Below, in pieces: positions 1 through 11,316 of a stretch of 64,000 nt of DNA (positions are counted from its first letter, which is position 1; each line of letters begins with the position of its first letter). Both the position numbers and the translations under genes were made by a program. The notes beneath the pieces were generated by a model that was not told where the DNA came from, did no database searches, and saw nothing but the letters and a program-made list of their open reading frames with translations. The DNA comes from Cotesia glomerata (Eukaryota > Arthropoda > Insecta > Hymenoptera > Braconidae): NCBI RefSeq assembly GCF_020080835.1, contig NC_058165.1, forward strand, positions 10,423,813 to 10,487,812. Reading direction: 5' to 3'.

Positions 1-34
1 TTATGATGCCTGTTGATGTTGGTGCAAGGGGCAG

Positions 35-260
35 GAAATACCAATATATATTTGGTACGAGTCGTATCCAACCCACAGTGGAGAGGGCTATGAAGGACGA
101 GTCTCTAGGGTCAGTCCAAACTCACCTTACGGATCCGCAAGTCTCAACCTCACCAATATACAAGAAAATGATCAAGGATGGTACGAGTGTAAGGTTGTCT
201 TCCTCAATAGGTCGCCCAACAGTCCCAAAAATGGAACTTGGTTTCATTTGGATGTTCATG
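35..260 (+). CDS. tutl: turtle exon: C-terminal part of Ig1
   Basis: The frame reads PIYIWYESYPTHSGEGYEGR and then the Ig signature DQGWYEC followed by KNGTWFHLDVH, matching the first Ig domain of Turtle. The donor is clear: GTAAATT begins at 261 after one base of a codon (phase 1), completed as Ala by the next exon. The left edge is less certain. A TGA at 14-16 closes this frame, so the exon must begin after it; I chose the AG at 33-34 (gggcag|gaaata), which gives phase 0. An AG at 27-28 is the alternative. The tract upstream is not pyrimidine-rich, so a few bases of error are possible. Confidence 0.85.
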
Positions 261-275
261 GTAAATTCATATTTT

Positions 276-287
276 TTTATTATTATC

Positions 288-336
<49 letters not shown>
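276..336. repeat. (ATT)n trinucleotide microsatellite
   Basis: About twenty near-perfect ATT units sit just downstream of the Ig1 exon donor. Long open frames across it (poly-Ile) are artefacts. Confidence 0.95.
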
Positions 337-339
<3 letters not shown>

Positions 340-1254
340 CGAAATTAAGAGACATCTGAGAATTTTTAGGATTTTTTTTAATAAATAAATAAATTATTAT
401 AAAAAAAAAAAAAAATTAAAACAAAATATCGCTTGAAGAAATTTAAAGAATCAAGTGTTTAATTTTCTCAAAATATCTGGGTGATTCTCTGTAAGGATGT
501 TTTTTGCTGTCCCAGGCATTTTTTTTTATTGAAAAAATTGTTATTTTGCGACTAAAAAAAGTTCATTACGAAAGTAAAAAAACATTTCTTTTCGGAGCAT
601 TGAAAACTAAAATGAAATAAATTTTGGTTTTTTTGCTATAAATTCGTAAATCATCGAAATAACAGTCCCCAGGGCTGTACCTTTCCCAAAATTAAAACTT
701 TAAGATTAAATTTTAAGTTATTCGTCCGTAATATATAATTTTGTCCATAATGTTTATAAACTTAATTATTTAACTATCAATCTTCTTCAATAAAAAGTAC
801 CGAAAATTAATTTGTTTCATTAGATTCATTAAACCAAAGTTTGTCCCAGGCGTTTTAAGAACAGTCCCCTGTCAGAAATTTAAAGCCAAAAAAAAATCCA
901 GTGTGTTATTTTACCTTCTGTAAGGTTTATAAGGACCTAACTAGCCTTGAGTTAATAACCATAGGGCTGTTAGCGCTTTATCGCCATTTTATTTAGTGTC
1001 AAAACACCGTTTGTGCTGGAAATATGTATCTGGGCCACGAGAAACTCAGTCCCCTGGCAACTATTTTTATTTATAATTTATTTATAAAATTGGATTCATA
1101 AGTCTTAATATTATTCTAATTAATGTAAATATTCATTGAGAACTTGAAAAGTTGAATGCATTGAAATAGTTTGCTTGATTTTTCTCAATTTAATAAAAAA
1201 AAAAAACAGTCCCCTGTCATGTTATGTGGCAAAACTTTTGCCAGAGTTGTGAAA

Positions 1255-1550
1255 ATTTTAATGAAAAATATTTTCATTAACTCATTAAATTCAATTCTCT
1301 AATGAAAAAATTTTCCACTAAAAAATTTAATTTAATTGTGAATGGAAATATTTATCATTAAAAAGATTTTTTTAATGATTAGTAAAAATCATTTAAATTA
1401 AAATATTAAATTTAATGATTAATGGAAATATATAAAATTAAAAATTTTTTTTAATGATTAATAGATATATATATAAAATTAAAAAATTTTTTTAATGATT
1501 AATGGAAATTTTCAAAATTAGATATTAAATTTAATCGTTAATCGAACTAT
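1255..1550. repeat. degenerate AT-rich repeat block (TTTAATGATTAATG)
   Basis: Many imperfect copies of a motif like TTAATGATTAATGGAAAT, alternating with AAATTAAAT, occur here and again at about 3480-3770, on either side of the palindromic cluster. They look like two parts of one repeat family. No coding potential is seen. Confidence 0.6.
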
Positions 1551-1556
1551 TTTTCA

Positions 1557-1850
1557 ACTTTCCGCTATGAAAATCAATGATTTTCAAAAAATCGGGAAGT
1601 TAGTAGTTGTACCCTGATTTTCGAAAATCTTCGAAAAAATTTTTGAAAGAATTCAAAAAAAGTATTTTTTTGAAATAATTTATTCGATTAATGTCGGATT
1701 GTTATTGTAGTCGTAATTTGATTTATAGCTTTTGATTATCGGCGTCGATTGCAATGAAGAACGTCGAAATCGGTTAATTGGTTCGGTAGACATCGTTGTT
1801 GAAAAATATAAAACACTAGCAACCTGCAGTCACTATGTGAACGCCGAGAA
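1557..1850. repeat. fragment of dispersed repeat F1
   Basis: It starts with the F1 end motif (CTTTCCGCTATGAAAATC, then ATCGGGAAGTTAG). Near 1738-1800 it has the body motif GGCGTCGATTGCAATG followed by CGAAATCGGTTAATTGGTTC, which recurs in the copies at 36.0-36.6, 50.0-50.3 and 60.4-60.7 kb. The ORF over 1732-1923 reads this repeat and is not a gene. Confidence 0.6.
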
Positions 1851-1916
1851 TTGTCAACTACAAATAAATAAAATTTGCTTAATTACATATCGACTTTGGT
1901 TAAATTGCACTGTACT

Positions 1917-2021
1917 TTCTTAAATATTGATATTCTTAAATATATAAGCTCACTCCGACATTACACTCATCAAGAGCTTTCATTTGAGTACCCACATCAT
2001 TTTTTCATATATTTATATATG

Positions 2022-2097
<76 letters not shown>

Positions 2098-2196
2098 GAA
2101 AAATATATAAAAATGCATGTGGGTACTCAAATGAAAGCTCTTGATGAGTGTAACATCGGGATGAGCTTATATCTTAAAAATTTCAATAATTAAGAA
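1917..2196. mobile_element. palindromic MITE A around a (TA)n core
   Basis: The left arm contains TCATTTGAGTACCCACAT and the right arm its reverse complement ATGTGGGTACTCAAATGA. Arms of about 100 bp are separated by (TA)n at 2025-2089. Two related palindromes follow at 2221-2968 and 2985-3225. Confidence 0.75.
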
Positions 2197-2220
2197 ATGA
2201 CGTCGTATTTTGTCTACTTA

Positions 2221-2339
2221 TGATATTTTTTACGATATAAGCTCATCCTGGAGTTACACTCATCGAGACCTTTCATTTGAGTACCCACATCAATTTTTCA
2301 TATATTTATATATGTTATATATTCATATATTTATATATG

Positions 2340-2373
<34 letters not shown>

Positions 2374-2377
2374 TGCA

Positions 2378-2415
<38 letters not shown>

Positions 2416-2968
2416 GTTGTCCCAGAAGTATCGGACGCCATTGTAGCATCTGATGAAAAAAAGAATTCTGAGATGAAAAGTCCTTAGCCATTTTTTAATT
2501 AGACTCATAGATAATTAATTATTAATTAAAGTAACGTCGCTTTATGTGTTAGAGAGAGAGAGAGAGAGAGAGCGTCAGTGTCCAGTAAAGTATGTGGCAA
2601 ACAAAGACACAACTAACTGTATGACTAACTAGCTACTATAGCTAACGTATTCACACACATTTACTTACACATTCACACGTGCAAGCGTCTTCGTTTGGAA
2701 CGCACGTGACTGGACACTGGTGCTCTCTCTCTAACGCATAAAAGGACATTATTTTAATTAATAATTAATTATCTGTGCGTCTGATTAAAAAATGGCTAAG
2801 GACTTTTCGTCTCAGAATTATTTTTTTTATCAGATGCTACAATGGCGTCCGTTACTTCTGGGACACTCTGTATATATATATATAAATGCATGTGGGTACT
2901 CAAATGAAAGGTCTCGATGAGTATAACATCAGGATGAAGTTATATCTTTAAAAATGTCAATAGTTAAG
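2221..2968. mobile_element. palindromic MITE B, split by a nested element
   Basis: This is the same family as MITE A (arms with CTCATCGAGACCTTTCATTT and its inverse). Its (TA)n core is interrupted by a second, unrelated inverted-repeat element at 2411-2871. Left arm is about 2221-2330 and right arm about 2880-2968. Confidence 0.7.
2411..2871. mobile_element. inverted-repeat element nested in MITE B
   Basis: The ends are GTTGTCCCAGAAGTATCGGA on the left and, reverse-complemented, AGTGTCCCAGAAGTAACGGA on the right. Inverted arms of about 120 bp share GGACGCCATTGTAGCATCTG, and the middle contains (AG)n and (CT)n tracts. Both ends abut TATATA, consistent with insertion at a TA dinucleotide (Tc1/mariner-like behaviour). 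No transposase ORF is present, so it is non-autonomous. Confidence 0.7.
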
Positions 2969-2984
2969 AAGAAACAAGCACACT

Positions 2985-3225
2985 TCTTTATTATTGACAT
3001 TTTCAAAAATATAAGTTTATCCTAAAATTATACTCATCGAGACCTTTCCTAAGAGTACCCACATGCATTATTGATATATTTGATATATATGACATATAAG
3101 TACATATATCAAGTAGATATATAGGACATATATCAAAAATGCATGTGTATACTCAGATGAAAGATCTCGATCAGCACAACATCAGTAGAGCTCATATTTT
3201 AGAAAATGTGAATAATAAAGAAATA
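2985..3225. mobile_element. palindromic MITE C
   Basis: A third, more diverged member of the MITE A/B family. The arms carry GAGTACCCACATGCATTA and the inverse-related AATGCATGTGTATACTCAGA around an imperfect TATATCA core. Confidence 0.6.
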
Positions 3226-4469
3226 ATGGAGCAAGTAAACAAAATTCGAACGCTTTAGGGCTAAAGTCGATTTGCTGTCAAATGTTTTTTTTTTTAATAA
3301 TTTCATTCAAAATTAATATTAACTAATTGGATATATAAATTTATCTTTTTATATTACATCGTTTTAATAATCAGTACATCTTAATCCGAATTTTCCTTAT
3401 TCTTAAATAAAATTGTTTCGAGTAAAAAAAATGGTGATGCGCTCGAGACAGGGAGTCCAAACACTATTACATTCAATTATGAATAACAATACTTTGATTA
3501 AAATTAAATCGAATGATCAATGGGAAAATTCACCATTAAAAAATAACTTTTAATGGGTAGTGAAAATATTTATAATTATAAAATTAAAATTAATGATTAA
3601 TGAAAATATTTTTCATTAAAGAATTAAATTTAGTGGTCAACGAAAATTATTTCCATTTAAAAACTAGATTTAATCCTTAATGAAAATATTTTTCATTAAT
3701 AAATTAAATTTAATGAGCAATGAAAATGCTAATGCATTAAGAAATTTAATTCATTATTTGCAACTCTGGGCAAAAGATACATAAATATCGAAAAAACAAA
3801 AATAAAATTGGCTGTTTATTTATTATTATTAAGCTGATAGTTTTGTAGCCCTTATTAATTTTTTTTCTAATAAAATCAAAAATAATTTGGTCGGACAATT
3901 TTGTATAGATTTAAGACGTCCTGACAGAGAATCATCCATCTTCTTATTGCTGATTTATTTTTTTAAAGAAAAAAAATTTTTGGCTGAGGAAATATTTTCT
4001 TCAGCCTTAGAATAAAAATTTTAATCTTGTACTCAATAATTTTGACTAGGATTTTTATCAAAAATTTAAATGTAGAATAAATCCATATTTTGTTTTTATT
4101 TTTGTTGTCGTTTCAATATTGAATTTTTCTATTGAACATTTGAAACAGTCGTTACATAAAAAATGTTGGATAGTACATATATTTATTTTGTTTACATGGA
4201 TTCACAAATAATTATAATATTTACATAAACTCACTTCAAAATCCCAAAAAAATTTCACTTGATTATAGTATTTTACAATCCAATTCTTTAATAAAATTTG
4301 CTACCATGTTTATTCATTTCTTTTTATGAAAAATAGTTCAAGAAAACTTTTTTATTAAAAATTGATCATTAAATATTTAATATGAATTTCGTTTTAAATA
4401 ATTAATTGAATAAAATAAACAGATTGTCTGTGAATGAATCCAAAAGCTTGATAAATTATATTATTCTAG

Positions 4470-4745
4470 CACCACCAAGATTCACGATGACTCCCGAAGA
4501 GATGATCTACGTTAATCTAGGCGATGCAATTATATTAAATTGCCAAGCAGAGGGCACACCGACACCGGAAATAGTTTGGTACAAGGACGCCAATCCAGTA
4601 GCGACTTCAAGTACCATTGGAATTTTTAATGAGGGTACAGAGCTACGGATTGCATCAATAAAAAATGATGATATTGGTGACTATACGTGTATCGCTAGAA
4701 ATGGAGAGGGCCAAATTAGTCACTCTGCTCGTGTAGTAATTGCTG
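4470..4745 (+). CDS. tutl: turtle exon: Ig2
   Basis: A complete I-set Ig domain in one symmetric phase 1-1 exon of 276 nt. It begins APPRFTMTPEE, has the first cysteine in NLGDAIILNCQAEGTP, the core tryptophan in EIVWYKDANPV and the second cysteine in DIGDYTCIARNGEGQ. The acceptor tctag is at 4469 and the donor GTAAAT at 4746. The exon's last base joins the next exon's GA to give Gly. This is one of the most conserved parts of the Turtle ectodomain. Confidence 0.95.
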
Positions 4746-5439
4746 GTAAATACACTCATTTATTATAAACTTAAGATATGTCAATTGTAAATAACAATAG
4801 AAATAATAATAAACTAATCTACCATTATCTATAAAATTTTTATTTTCGTTGGCTTCAATATCGTTAACACGAGTTACTAATTTGAAAGCGTAATTACGCT
4901 TATTACTGTAAGCAAAACTATTTATCAAAGTTTCGCGATGGTTATTGCTATTCCGTAATGGTAACACATTCGTCAGAATAACGAGTTACGTTTCCGAGTT
5001 TTACTTTTTTATTTTTGTTTGAACTACGTTGGGATTAAATTTTTTTTATGGTTAATAGGGCAGTTCACTCGTGACATTCGTAGCTGGAAGTATAGTGTCA
5101 TAATAACAAGCATAGAAATCCAAAGTTAGAAGGTTGACTAGCGAAAATTTTTTATTTTTATCGGAGATTGTATTCAACATAAACTTTTGATATATACAAA
5201 CATACACGTTTATCATCATGTGGCTAAAAATAGGTAACACAAATAAAACATTGTTAAAATAAGTATAATTGATAGCTTGCGTTAATTTAATACAATATTC
5301 ATCTACTCAGAGAAAAAAATGTTATATTTAAAGAAAAATTCTCTTCATAGTAAAAGGATTTTTTGATTTAAGAATAATATAGATTGAATTAAGTAATTAT
5401 AATTTCTAATATTTAATGAATTGAAATTTAAGTAAAATA

Positions 5440-6330
5440 TATATTATTCTTAGTGTTATTATTCTTCTTGCACTGTTTTCTCGCAATTCAATTCTTTATT
5501 TCAGTTTTAAAATTAAATGTTAACTTCAAAAGAAATAAAAACTTTAATCAGATGACCTGAGGATTTTTCTTAAAATTCAAATTATTTAGGCATAATAATA
5601 TTGTTAAAAGTAGATGACAATAAAATTTATAAATTTCCTCCTTAAATCGACGTGTTAACCCGTAGTGTTCACACTTCTTAAAAATAACGTAATGGTCATA
5701 CTGGGTCTAGTTGACCCCATGCACGGAAAAATTTGTTGCTACTTGCGTTCTTTTCAATATTTTCACTCGAGCTGTACATGAAAGTAATTCTTAACACTTC
5801 CATTGAATAACTCAATCGTTTTTTAATTTTTTTTTAATTGTTTAATTAAAAAAAAAAATGCGAGAAAGTCAAATTTCGAAAAATTTGACTTTTTTTACTC
5901 AAAACTTCATTTTTTAAGATAAATGAAAATTACCTCCAAGGTTCTACTCCGGATATCGCATACTTTAAAAAAAAAGTGGTGTTATGTCGAGCTTTTAAAA
6001 AAGTATATTGATTTGTACAATTGAAATCGTAAATTTCCATGAATCTCAAAAAATCTTCAAACAATAATAGATGGTACCACAGATACCATTTTGAATGATA
6101 TCTTCGAAGCAAGAGCAACTCAAAAATTGCCTCGGGTCATCTAGACCCATAATGACCACTAGGGGTTAAATGTTCGAAAATGTATCAAGTGGAAGAAGTA
6201 TTGAACTTAACTATTTAATGGCACTTAAATATTCTATGTATTCCGCTCTGTCTAAGAAAACTTTGGACTACTTCTCGCCAACTATCTATTAAAGTGGAAC
6301 TATTTACTGTCGATAAAATTTGTTTTACTA
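5440..6330. repeat. dispersed repeat copy 1, interrupted at 5655-6169
   Basis: Flanks of the MITE match, in reverse complement, the uninterrupted copy at about 25795-26205. Shared strings include TGTATCAAGTGGAAGAAGTA (6181 onward) and TTAGGCATAATAATATTGTT (5587 onward). The second copy shows the state before insertion. Confidence 0.75.
5659..6165. mobile_element. piggyBac-like MITE with TTAA target duplication
   Basis: A 507-bp element is bounded by TTAA at 5655-5658 and 6166-6169. It starts CCCGTAGTG and ends CACTAGGGG, fitting the CCY...RGG termini and TTAA duplication of the piggyBac superfamily. Inverted subterminal sequence contains GGTCATACTGGGTCTAGTTG and its counterpart GGTCATCTAGACCCATAATG. 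No transposase is present; the minus ORF at 5930-6118 is a chance frame. Confidence 0.8.
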
Positions 6331-6751
6331 CAATTAAGAAATATGAAGAAAAAAAGAGTGAAGATTATTGTAAAAAGATTTGGAAAATTCAAAAGTGCAT
6401 GCTTTACAGAGCTTATTTAATTGTTAAGGAAAAACAATCCATCTTAACAATTAAGCAAATTTGGCTCTAGTTTTAGATCAGTAAAGATTACTCATTTCAA
6501 ATATCGATTACTAATTACATGAAAGTTCTTCAATGAACTTAATCTTTTTTCATCGCATGGAACAGTCAATTCTTTACAAATCGAATTTAGAGAACATCGA
6601 TACCAATAACTTTAATAGAATTAATAAAAAAATTGGATCCGCGAGTGAACTACTTTAAGCTGATACCTCACTTAATCCTATTAAATTATACTCGCTACTG
6701 AATTAAATGATATTATACTGCAATACATTATATTAACAAAAAAAATTACAG

Positions 6752-7039
6752 GAGGAGCAATAATAATAGTTCCGCCGACGAATCAAACGAAGTTGGAAGG
6801 AGAAAAAGCGCAGTTTTCTTGCGAAGCAAAAGCTCTCCCGGGGAACGTAACCGTTCGTTGGTTTCGAGAAGGAGCACCTGTTACAGAGGTATCTGCATTA
6901 GACACTCGAGTATCTATCCGCATGGATGGAAGTCTAGTCATCAATCCAGTGAGTGCCGACGACTCTGGTTTTTACCTCTGCGAGGTAACTAATGGAATCG
7001 GGGAACCCCAGAGTGCTACCGCCTATCTTAATGTTGAAT
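6752..7039 (+). CDS. tutl: turtle exon: Ig3
   Basis: A complete Ig domain in a symmetric phase 1-1 exon of 288 nt. It reads GAIIIVPPTNQTKLEGEKAQ, with the first cysteine in FSCEAKALPGNV, tryptophan in VRWFREGAPV, the strand string DGSLVINP and the second cysteine in DSGFYLCEVTNGIG. Acceptor ttacag ends at 6751; donor GTAAGT at 7040 is near-consensus. The final T plus AT of the next exon gives Tyr (EYPAKV), as expected for the family. Confidence 0.96.
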
Positions 7040-8344
7040 GTAAGTGTTGTTTATTTATTTATTTGGTAAATATCAAATCAACTTTTATTTTCTATTTTAC
7101 AGTTTACGAGCAAAGTTTTCACATTTAAGTGGTCATAACTTTATAGCTATTAATAATTCTTGATTTTTTGCTGATAAAAAATTTATAGAAATTTTAGTGT
7201 ATTTGACATTAAATTATTATAGAAATTGCTGGATTTTTATAGCCGCGTAAATGCGCGCGTTTTATAGTTTTGAACATCCTCTATTTAAAATTTTATACAG
7301 CAATAAATTTTTCTTCTGTAAACATTTTATGGTCCCACATCGCAAGGTTTAAATTATATAAAAACAAATTGAGTTTTTACGCCCTGCAAGCTTTTGGTGC
7401 AATTACGTTAAAAGTGCTCCGATGAATTTCAATTTTTGATTAATTCATTTCTCTTAAACTGTTTTCATACTCTTTGTGGTAATTTCAATTTTATTCAAAA
7501 TCATCATAACGTTAATAAATTTAAATATTCACCGCTTTTAAATACTTTTCAACGACTTTGATCAAATATTTAAAAGAATTATTGAATTGGAAAAATGAAA
7601 ACTGCGTGCCTCATAGTGTTTATTTGATTTTTTAATAAAAAATAAATTTTATCTCGTTTTATTTGAGTGAAATTAAACAAAAGAAATTTTATTATTGTTC
7701 ATAAAAAAATGATAAAAACTATTCAATAATGGAAATAACCAGTTATAATTTATGACAAAAGTTAATTATCGGAAACTTAAGGCTATCTTTAATTAAAATT
7801 TTTTTTTTCAATTGTTAATTATTAATAAATTGAAAAAAATGACAAAATGGATATTTAATAGACTGAGCAGATGTCTTCCATATATCCAGATATAATAAAA
7901 AAATATTAGCTCAATTAATGAAGTCGTTCGAGCATCATGTCACCGTAATTATATCCGTACATTTAAACTGCAGATTAATTGACGTCCACAATAAAATTTT
8001 TTAATTGGATTTTTTTGTATCATTATCTCGACTCAAGAATTCATTTTGATATCAAGCTTGTGCATTAAAGCGTTTTTTTTTTTTTTTTTTTTTTTATAAT
8101 ATGATGCTTTTTATAGAATATTAGAGCAATATAACAATAGCAGAAATAATTTAAGACGATTAAGTTTCATGATTTTCAATTTGTAACAATAAAGCACGGT
8201 ATTTTTTAAGCGTGAGAATTTAATTTAAAATACAATTGTTACTGATGATGAATATTTTTTTATGAACTGTATATTAATTCAATTCCGACTCTTATTCATC
8301 ACTGATAAGTGAAAGCGGTAAAAGTTTTTCTTCCTATCAATTTC

Positions 8345-9018
8345 TAAGATAATATATAAGAAGGTATTCCAATCCTGCAATGCATGATGGGAAATGTGTC
8401 AAGCTGTCGCGCCGCCACAAGTGTGTCAGAAGTACTAGTATATGCCTAAAGCACTTTCATGCTAACTCTTATGAAAATAATAAATAAATTGAAAATAACA
8501 AACTGGCATTGATAAAAATTATTTTCACCCTCAAATAATATTAATTAGTAGTAATTGTTAATTTAACAACCCCAATACCAATAAATAAACCAAACTATTT
8601 ATTTAAAGGGTTAAACTCGTTTTTCTCAAGCGCAGTTTATGATTTACCTCTGATTTATTTTCCGATAACCAGCCGTTAGCGCGAGTTGCTTTTACCCGCT
8701 TGCCAATTAACTGATTCGGGTTCGCGTCCTGCGGGCCATCGTTATTTTTTTTTTTTTTATTTTTAAATAATTAAATTTAATAATAAATAACAGTATTGGC
8801 TAATTACTTTTATTCCTAAAAATTAATTATTAATTATGATTATTGAAATTATCTGTTAAATGAGAAGAATATTTTGCAAAATAATTAAAAAGTTCAACAG
8901 TATATTTTTTAAATAATAGAACAAATATTTAAGTAGCATAATTAAGCTAAAATATTTGTATATTTTAATCAACAATATTAAATAGTTGAAATAAATAATT
9001 ATGTTTTAATTTCAATTA
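8345..9018. repeat. left terminal inverted repeat of the P-like element
   Basis: It begins around TAAGATAATATATAAGAAGG and matches, inverted, the right end. It carries about 170 bp (roughly 8370-8545) absent from the other arm. The inner boundary is near 9018, so the transposase stop codon (9012-9014) lies inside the inverted repeat. It includes a tRNA-like stretch at 8675-8735. Confidence 0.82.
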
Positions 9019-11036
9019 CGCATATACGCACTTAGAGAACTGAAGATAACAAGATTTTGGTTGTCTGGTTGTACTGTGATATTTTTTGCCAAAACGTGTA
9101 ACCGCAAGGAAATGTATTTCTGTAGAACTTTATCAGAAATATTGTGGCATTTCGGGAAGTTCAACAAATGATTAGCAGCAGCTACCTTAATACTTTGCAT
9201 TAAAACCTGATGGACGTTCTGCAGATGGAATAATCCTTTTCTATAGGTAATAAATATTTCTTCGGCTGTCTTCAAAAGTTCATAAACAGCCTCAGTTGGG
9301 TGCTTCAAATTACCTCGGTGTAGTGCATCTGTCCAAGCTGAACACGCATTTGGCAACGGTAGAGAAAAAATAGTTGCTGTTTCACAAACTTCGCAACCAT
9401 TTGCTGTAACAAATACCGCCCAACCAGAAAGGTAATACAGCCCATACCTCTGGATTTCCGACAGAATGCAGCCATCAGGAACTTCAATAGTATTATTTGC
9501 TTCATCATCAGCAGTACGGAGTTCATCTTTTTTTTGTTTTAAGAACTCTAAATAATATGGTTCATCATCATCTTCATATGATGCAGACGTGGGAACTCGT
9601 AAATACTGAGCTACAGCAACTAACCTCATTCGATAACGCAGTTGACGGGGCTTTGGATGAATATCACCACCAGCTCGGACTTGAGAAAATAGATTTTCCA
9701 CAGAGCTAGAAGTTAGGCGTCCCGTAAGGAGATATTGTAATTTTCCAGATAACAATAGTTCTTCACGCAAATTTAGAGCTGTAGTTGTTGTAAGAATAAT
9801 CCCTCGTTGAATAGGTTTCCATTTATTATCAGAAATAAATTGAAGTTCTCTAATAATCTCAATGAAATTTTGGAGGAATTGTACACGCTCTAAGGAAGCT
9901 TCATCATTCCCAAGGGAATTACTCTTATGGCGACAAACCATCGATTCGTACCATTGGCTACATAATAAAATAAACCATCTGGTAGTGAAAGCTTCTTGAG
10001 GAAGAAGACCAGTTTGAGCTGATAAAACTAACGCATGTCCCATTTCATTGCTGAAAATCTTTTTAGTCAGTCCAACATGCATTTTGTCAAACTGCGATGG
10101 GTCCAGGATTGCAGCAGTAAGACCTATCACTAATACAGGCCCACCAAGTGATTGTAACTCAACTAATTGTCGAACATGGGAAATATCAACTGTAGGCGAT
10201 GTTAAGTTGTTTGCTTCGACGATAGGCGAGCTCAGAATAAACTTTGTTTTCAACAATTGAGACCAAATGCGTTTTAGCACGTGTGGAACATCTGAAGTCC
10301 AATGAAGACGTTCATCTGGATTTGATGGATGTAGGCTAAATGAGAAAATTAAATAGCGGCTAGATGTAATGCTATTTAATGTCCACATACCTACATTAGT
10401 TGGCCCTTCATCTGTTGAAATGCATTTGACGATAATGCCCTGCTGATAAAGCTCTTTTATTATTTCTTGAACATAATTCCAGAGAAGTTCCGAGGTTACT
10501 GATTTTCCTGTCAAAGCATAGCCCACCAATTGCTTCCAATGGCTGGTTAACCCACGAGCAACGAATGAAATTGCATGGGAAGCCATCGAATCAGCTTCAT
10601 TCGAGTCTCTTGCCAATTGTGGAGTCACTAATCCAATAAAATTTCCAAGAGCACGATCATATTCAACTGCTGGATGAATTGACATTTCATCTAATGCCAG
10701 CACACAATAACGAGCAGTTTCGTCTTGCTCTTGTTGAATTTTTATCCCCAGCCACTCAATGATACTGTGGAAAGTTCCAGGAGCAAAATTAAATCCCGAC
10801 AGGCGATTATAAAGCGTGGAAAAAGCAGGTAAAAGAAATCCTTCATTGTCCCTCAAACTTTTATAAGCCTTAGTGCCCATCAATAATCGGATTCGCAGAC
10901 CTTTTTTGATAGTATCCTCTGACCAAGGTTTGGAGTTCGTCAAAGCACTGCCTTTCAAAAACAACAACTGATCAGGATTCAAGAATTTTTTCAAGTTATC
11001 ATCCAATGTTGTTGATTTTTGTGTCAAATGAGCAAC
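9012..11036 (-). CDS. P-element-type transposase, main catalytic exon
   Basis: A 674-codon open exon on the minus strand encodes the DNA-binding linker and RNase-H-like catalytic part of a P/THAP9-type transposase. Landmarks in order are ALDEMSIHPAVEYD (first acidic residue), VARGLTSHWKQLVGYALTG, CISTDEGPTNVGMW (second acidic position), WTSDVPHVLKRIW (the family's DPPHLLK-like block) and GRLTSSSVENLFSQVRAGGD (the ENLF...R block). The acceptor tttcag|gttgct at 11037/11036 joins in phase 0 to the exon ending at 11144. The family's usual DPPH is DVPH here and the usual D before ENLF is S. The exon has no stop, unlike exon 1, so loss of activity may be recent or the protein could start downstream. 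Confidence 0.88.
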   Translation of the reverse strand, partial: VAHLTQKSTTLDDNLKKFLNPDQLLFLKGSALTNSKPWSEDTIKKGLRIRLLMGTKAYKSLRDNEGFLLPAFSTLYNRLSGFNFAPGTFHSIIEWLGIKIQQEQDETARYCVLALDEMSIHPAVEYDRALGNFIGLVTPQLARDSNEADSMASHAISFVARGLTSHWKQLVGYALTGKSVTSELLWNYVQEIIKELYQQGIIVKCISTDEGPTNVGMWTLNSITSSRYLIFSFSLHPSNPDERLHWTSDVPHVLKRIWSQLLKTKFILSSPIVEANNLTSPTVDISHVRQLVELQSLGGPVLVIGLTAAILDPSQFDKMHVGLTKKIFSNEMGHALVLSAQTGLLPQEAFTTRWFILLCSQWYESMVCRHKSNSLGNDEASLERVQFLQNFIEIIRELQFISDNKWKPIQRGIILTTTTALNLREELLLSGKLQYLLTGRLTSSSVENLFSQVRAGGDIHPKPRQLRYRMRLVAVAQYLRVPTSASYEDDDEPYYLEFLKQKKDELRTADDEANNTIEVPDGCILSEIQRYGLYYLSGWAVFVTANGCEVCETATIFSLPLPNACSAWTDALHRGNLKHPTEAVYELLKTAEEIFITYRKGLFHLQNVHQVLMQSIKVAAANHLLNFPKCHNISDKVLQKYISLRLHVLAKNITVQPDNQNLVIFSSLSAYMRN

Positions 11037-11143
11037 CTGAAATCGAATTAATTAGTACTTAATCAATTATTCGTACTTCAAAATAAAAATCATTTCATGA
11101 TTAACTAATTTGGAATACATAATTATTTAATTTTTTATATTAC

Positions 11144-11316
11144 CTCATTTTTCAATGCATTATTCTCGTTCTGGAGCTCATGAAGCTGCTGCTCTAACAA
11201 TAACTCCCGAGATGATTTTGGAGCATACTTACTTGATTGAGTATGTTGGTTCGAAGTTCCCGGTATAGCTTCATCACCAGAGACTTCAGTATTTTCATTT
11301 ACTGAGATTTCTAATC
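11144..11316 (-). CDS. P-like transposase exon 3 (coiled-coil linker)
   Basis: A 173-nt exon too short for ordinary ORF scanning. It reads RLEISVNENTEVSGDEA and ends ELLLEQQLHELQNENNALKN, a leucine-rich coiled coil typical of the region after the THAP domain. Acceptor attctag is at 11317-11320 and donor gag|GTAATA at 11144/11143. Entry phase 1 matches exon 2 and exit phase 0 matches the main exon. The coiled coil probably mediates oligomerisation, by analogy. Confidence 0.75.

Larger units (their letters stand above)
261..4469 (+). other. turtle intron between Ig1 and Ig2 exons
   Basis: No coding sequence of its own is visible. It contains an (ATT)n tract, AT-rich degenerate TTTAATGATTAATG blocks at about 1255-1550 and 3480-3770, a fragment of the F1 repeat (about 1557-1850) and three palindromic elements (1917-3225), one carrying a nested insertion. 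The 360-1250 and 3780-4460 stretches are plain AT-rich intron. The acceptor is ttattctag|c at 4469/4470. Confidence 0.85.
4746..6751 (+). other. turtle intron between Ig2 and Ig3 exons
   Basis: No gene is visible. It holds one copy of a repeat (about 5440-6330) interrupted by a piggyBac-like MITE (5659-6165). The rest (4746-5440 and 6330-6750) is unstructured AT-rich sequence. Acceptor aattacag|g lies at 6751/6752. Confidence 0.85.

Noticed and set aside
1875..2508. Tyr/Ile-repeat ORFs, also at 46862-47139
   Set aside because: Translations of (TA)n microsatellites.
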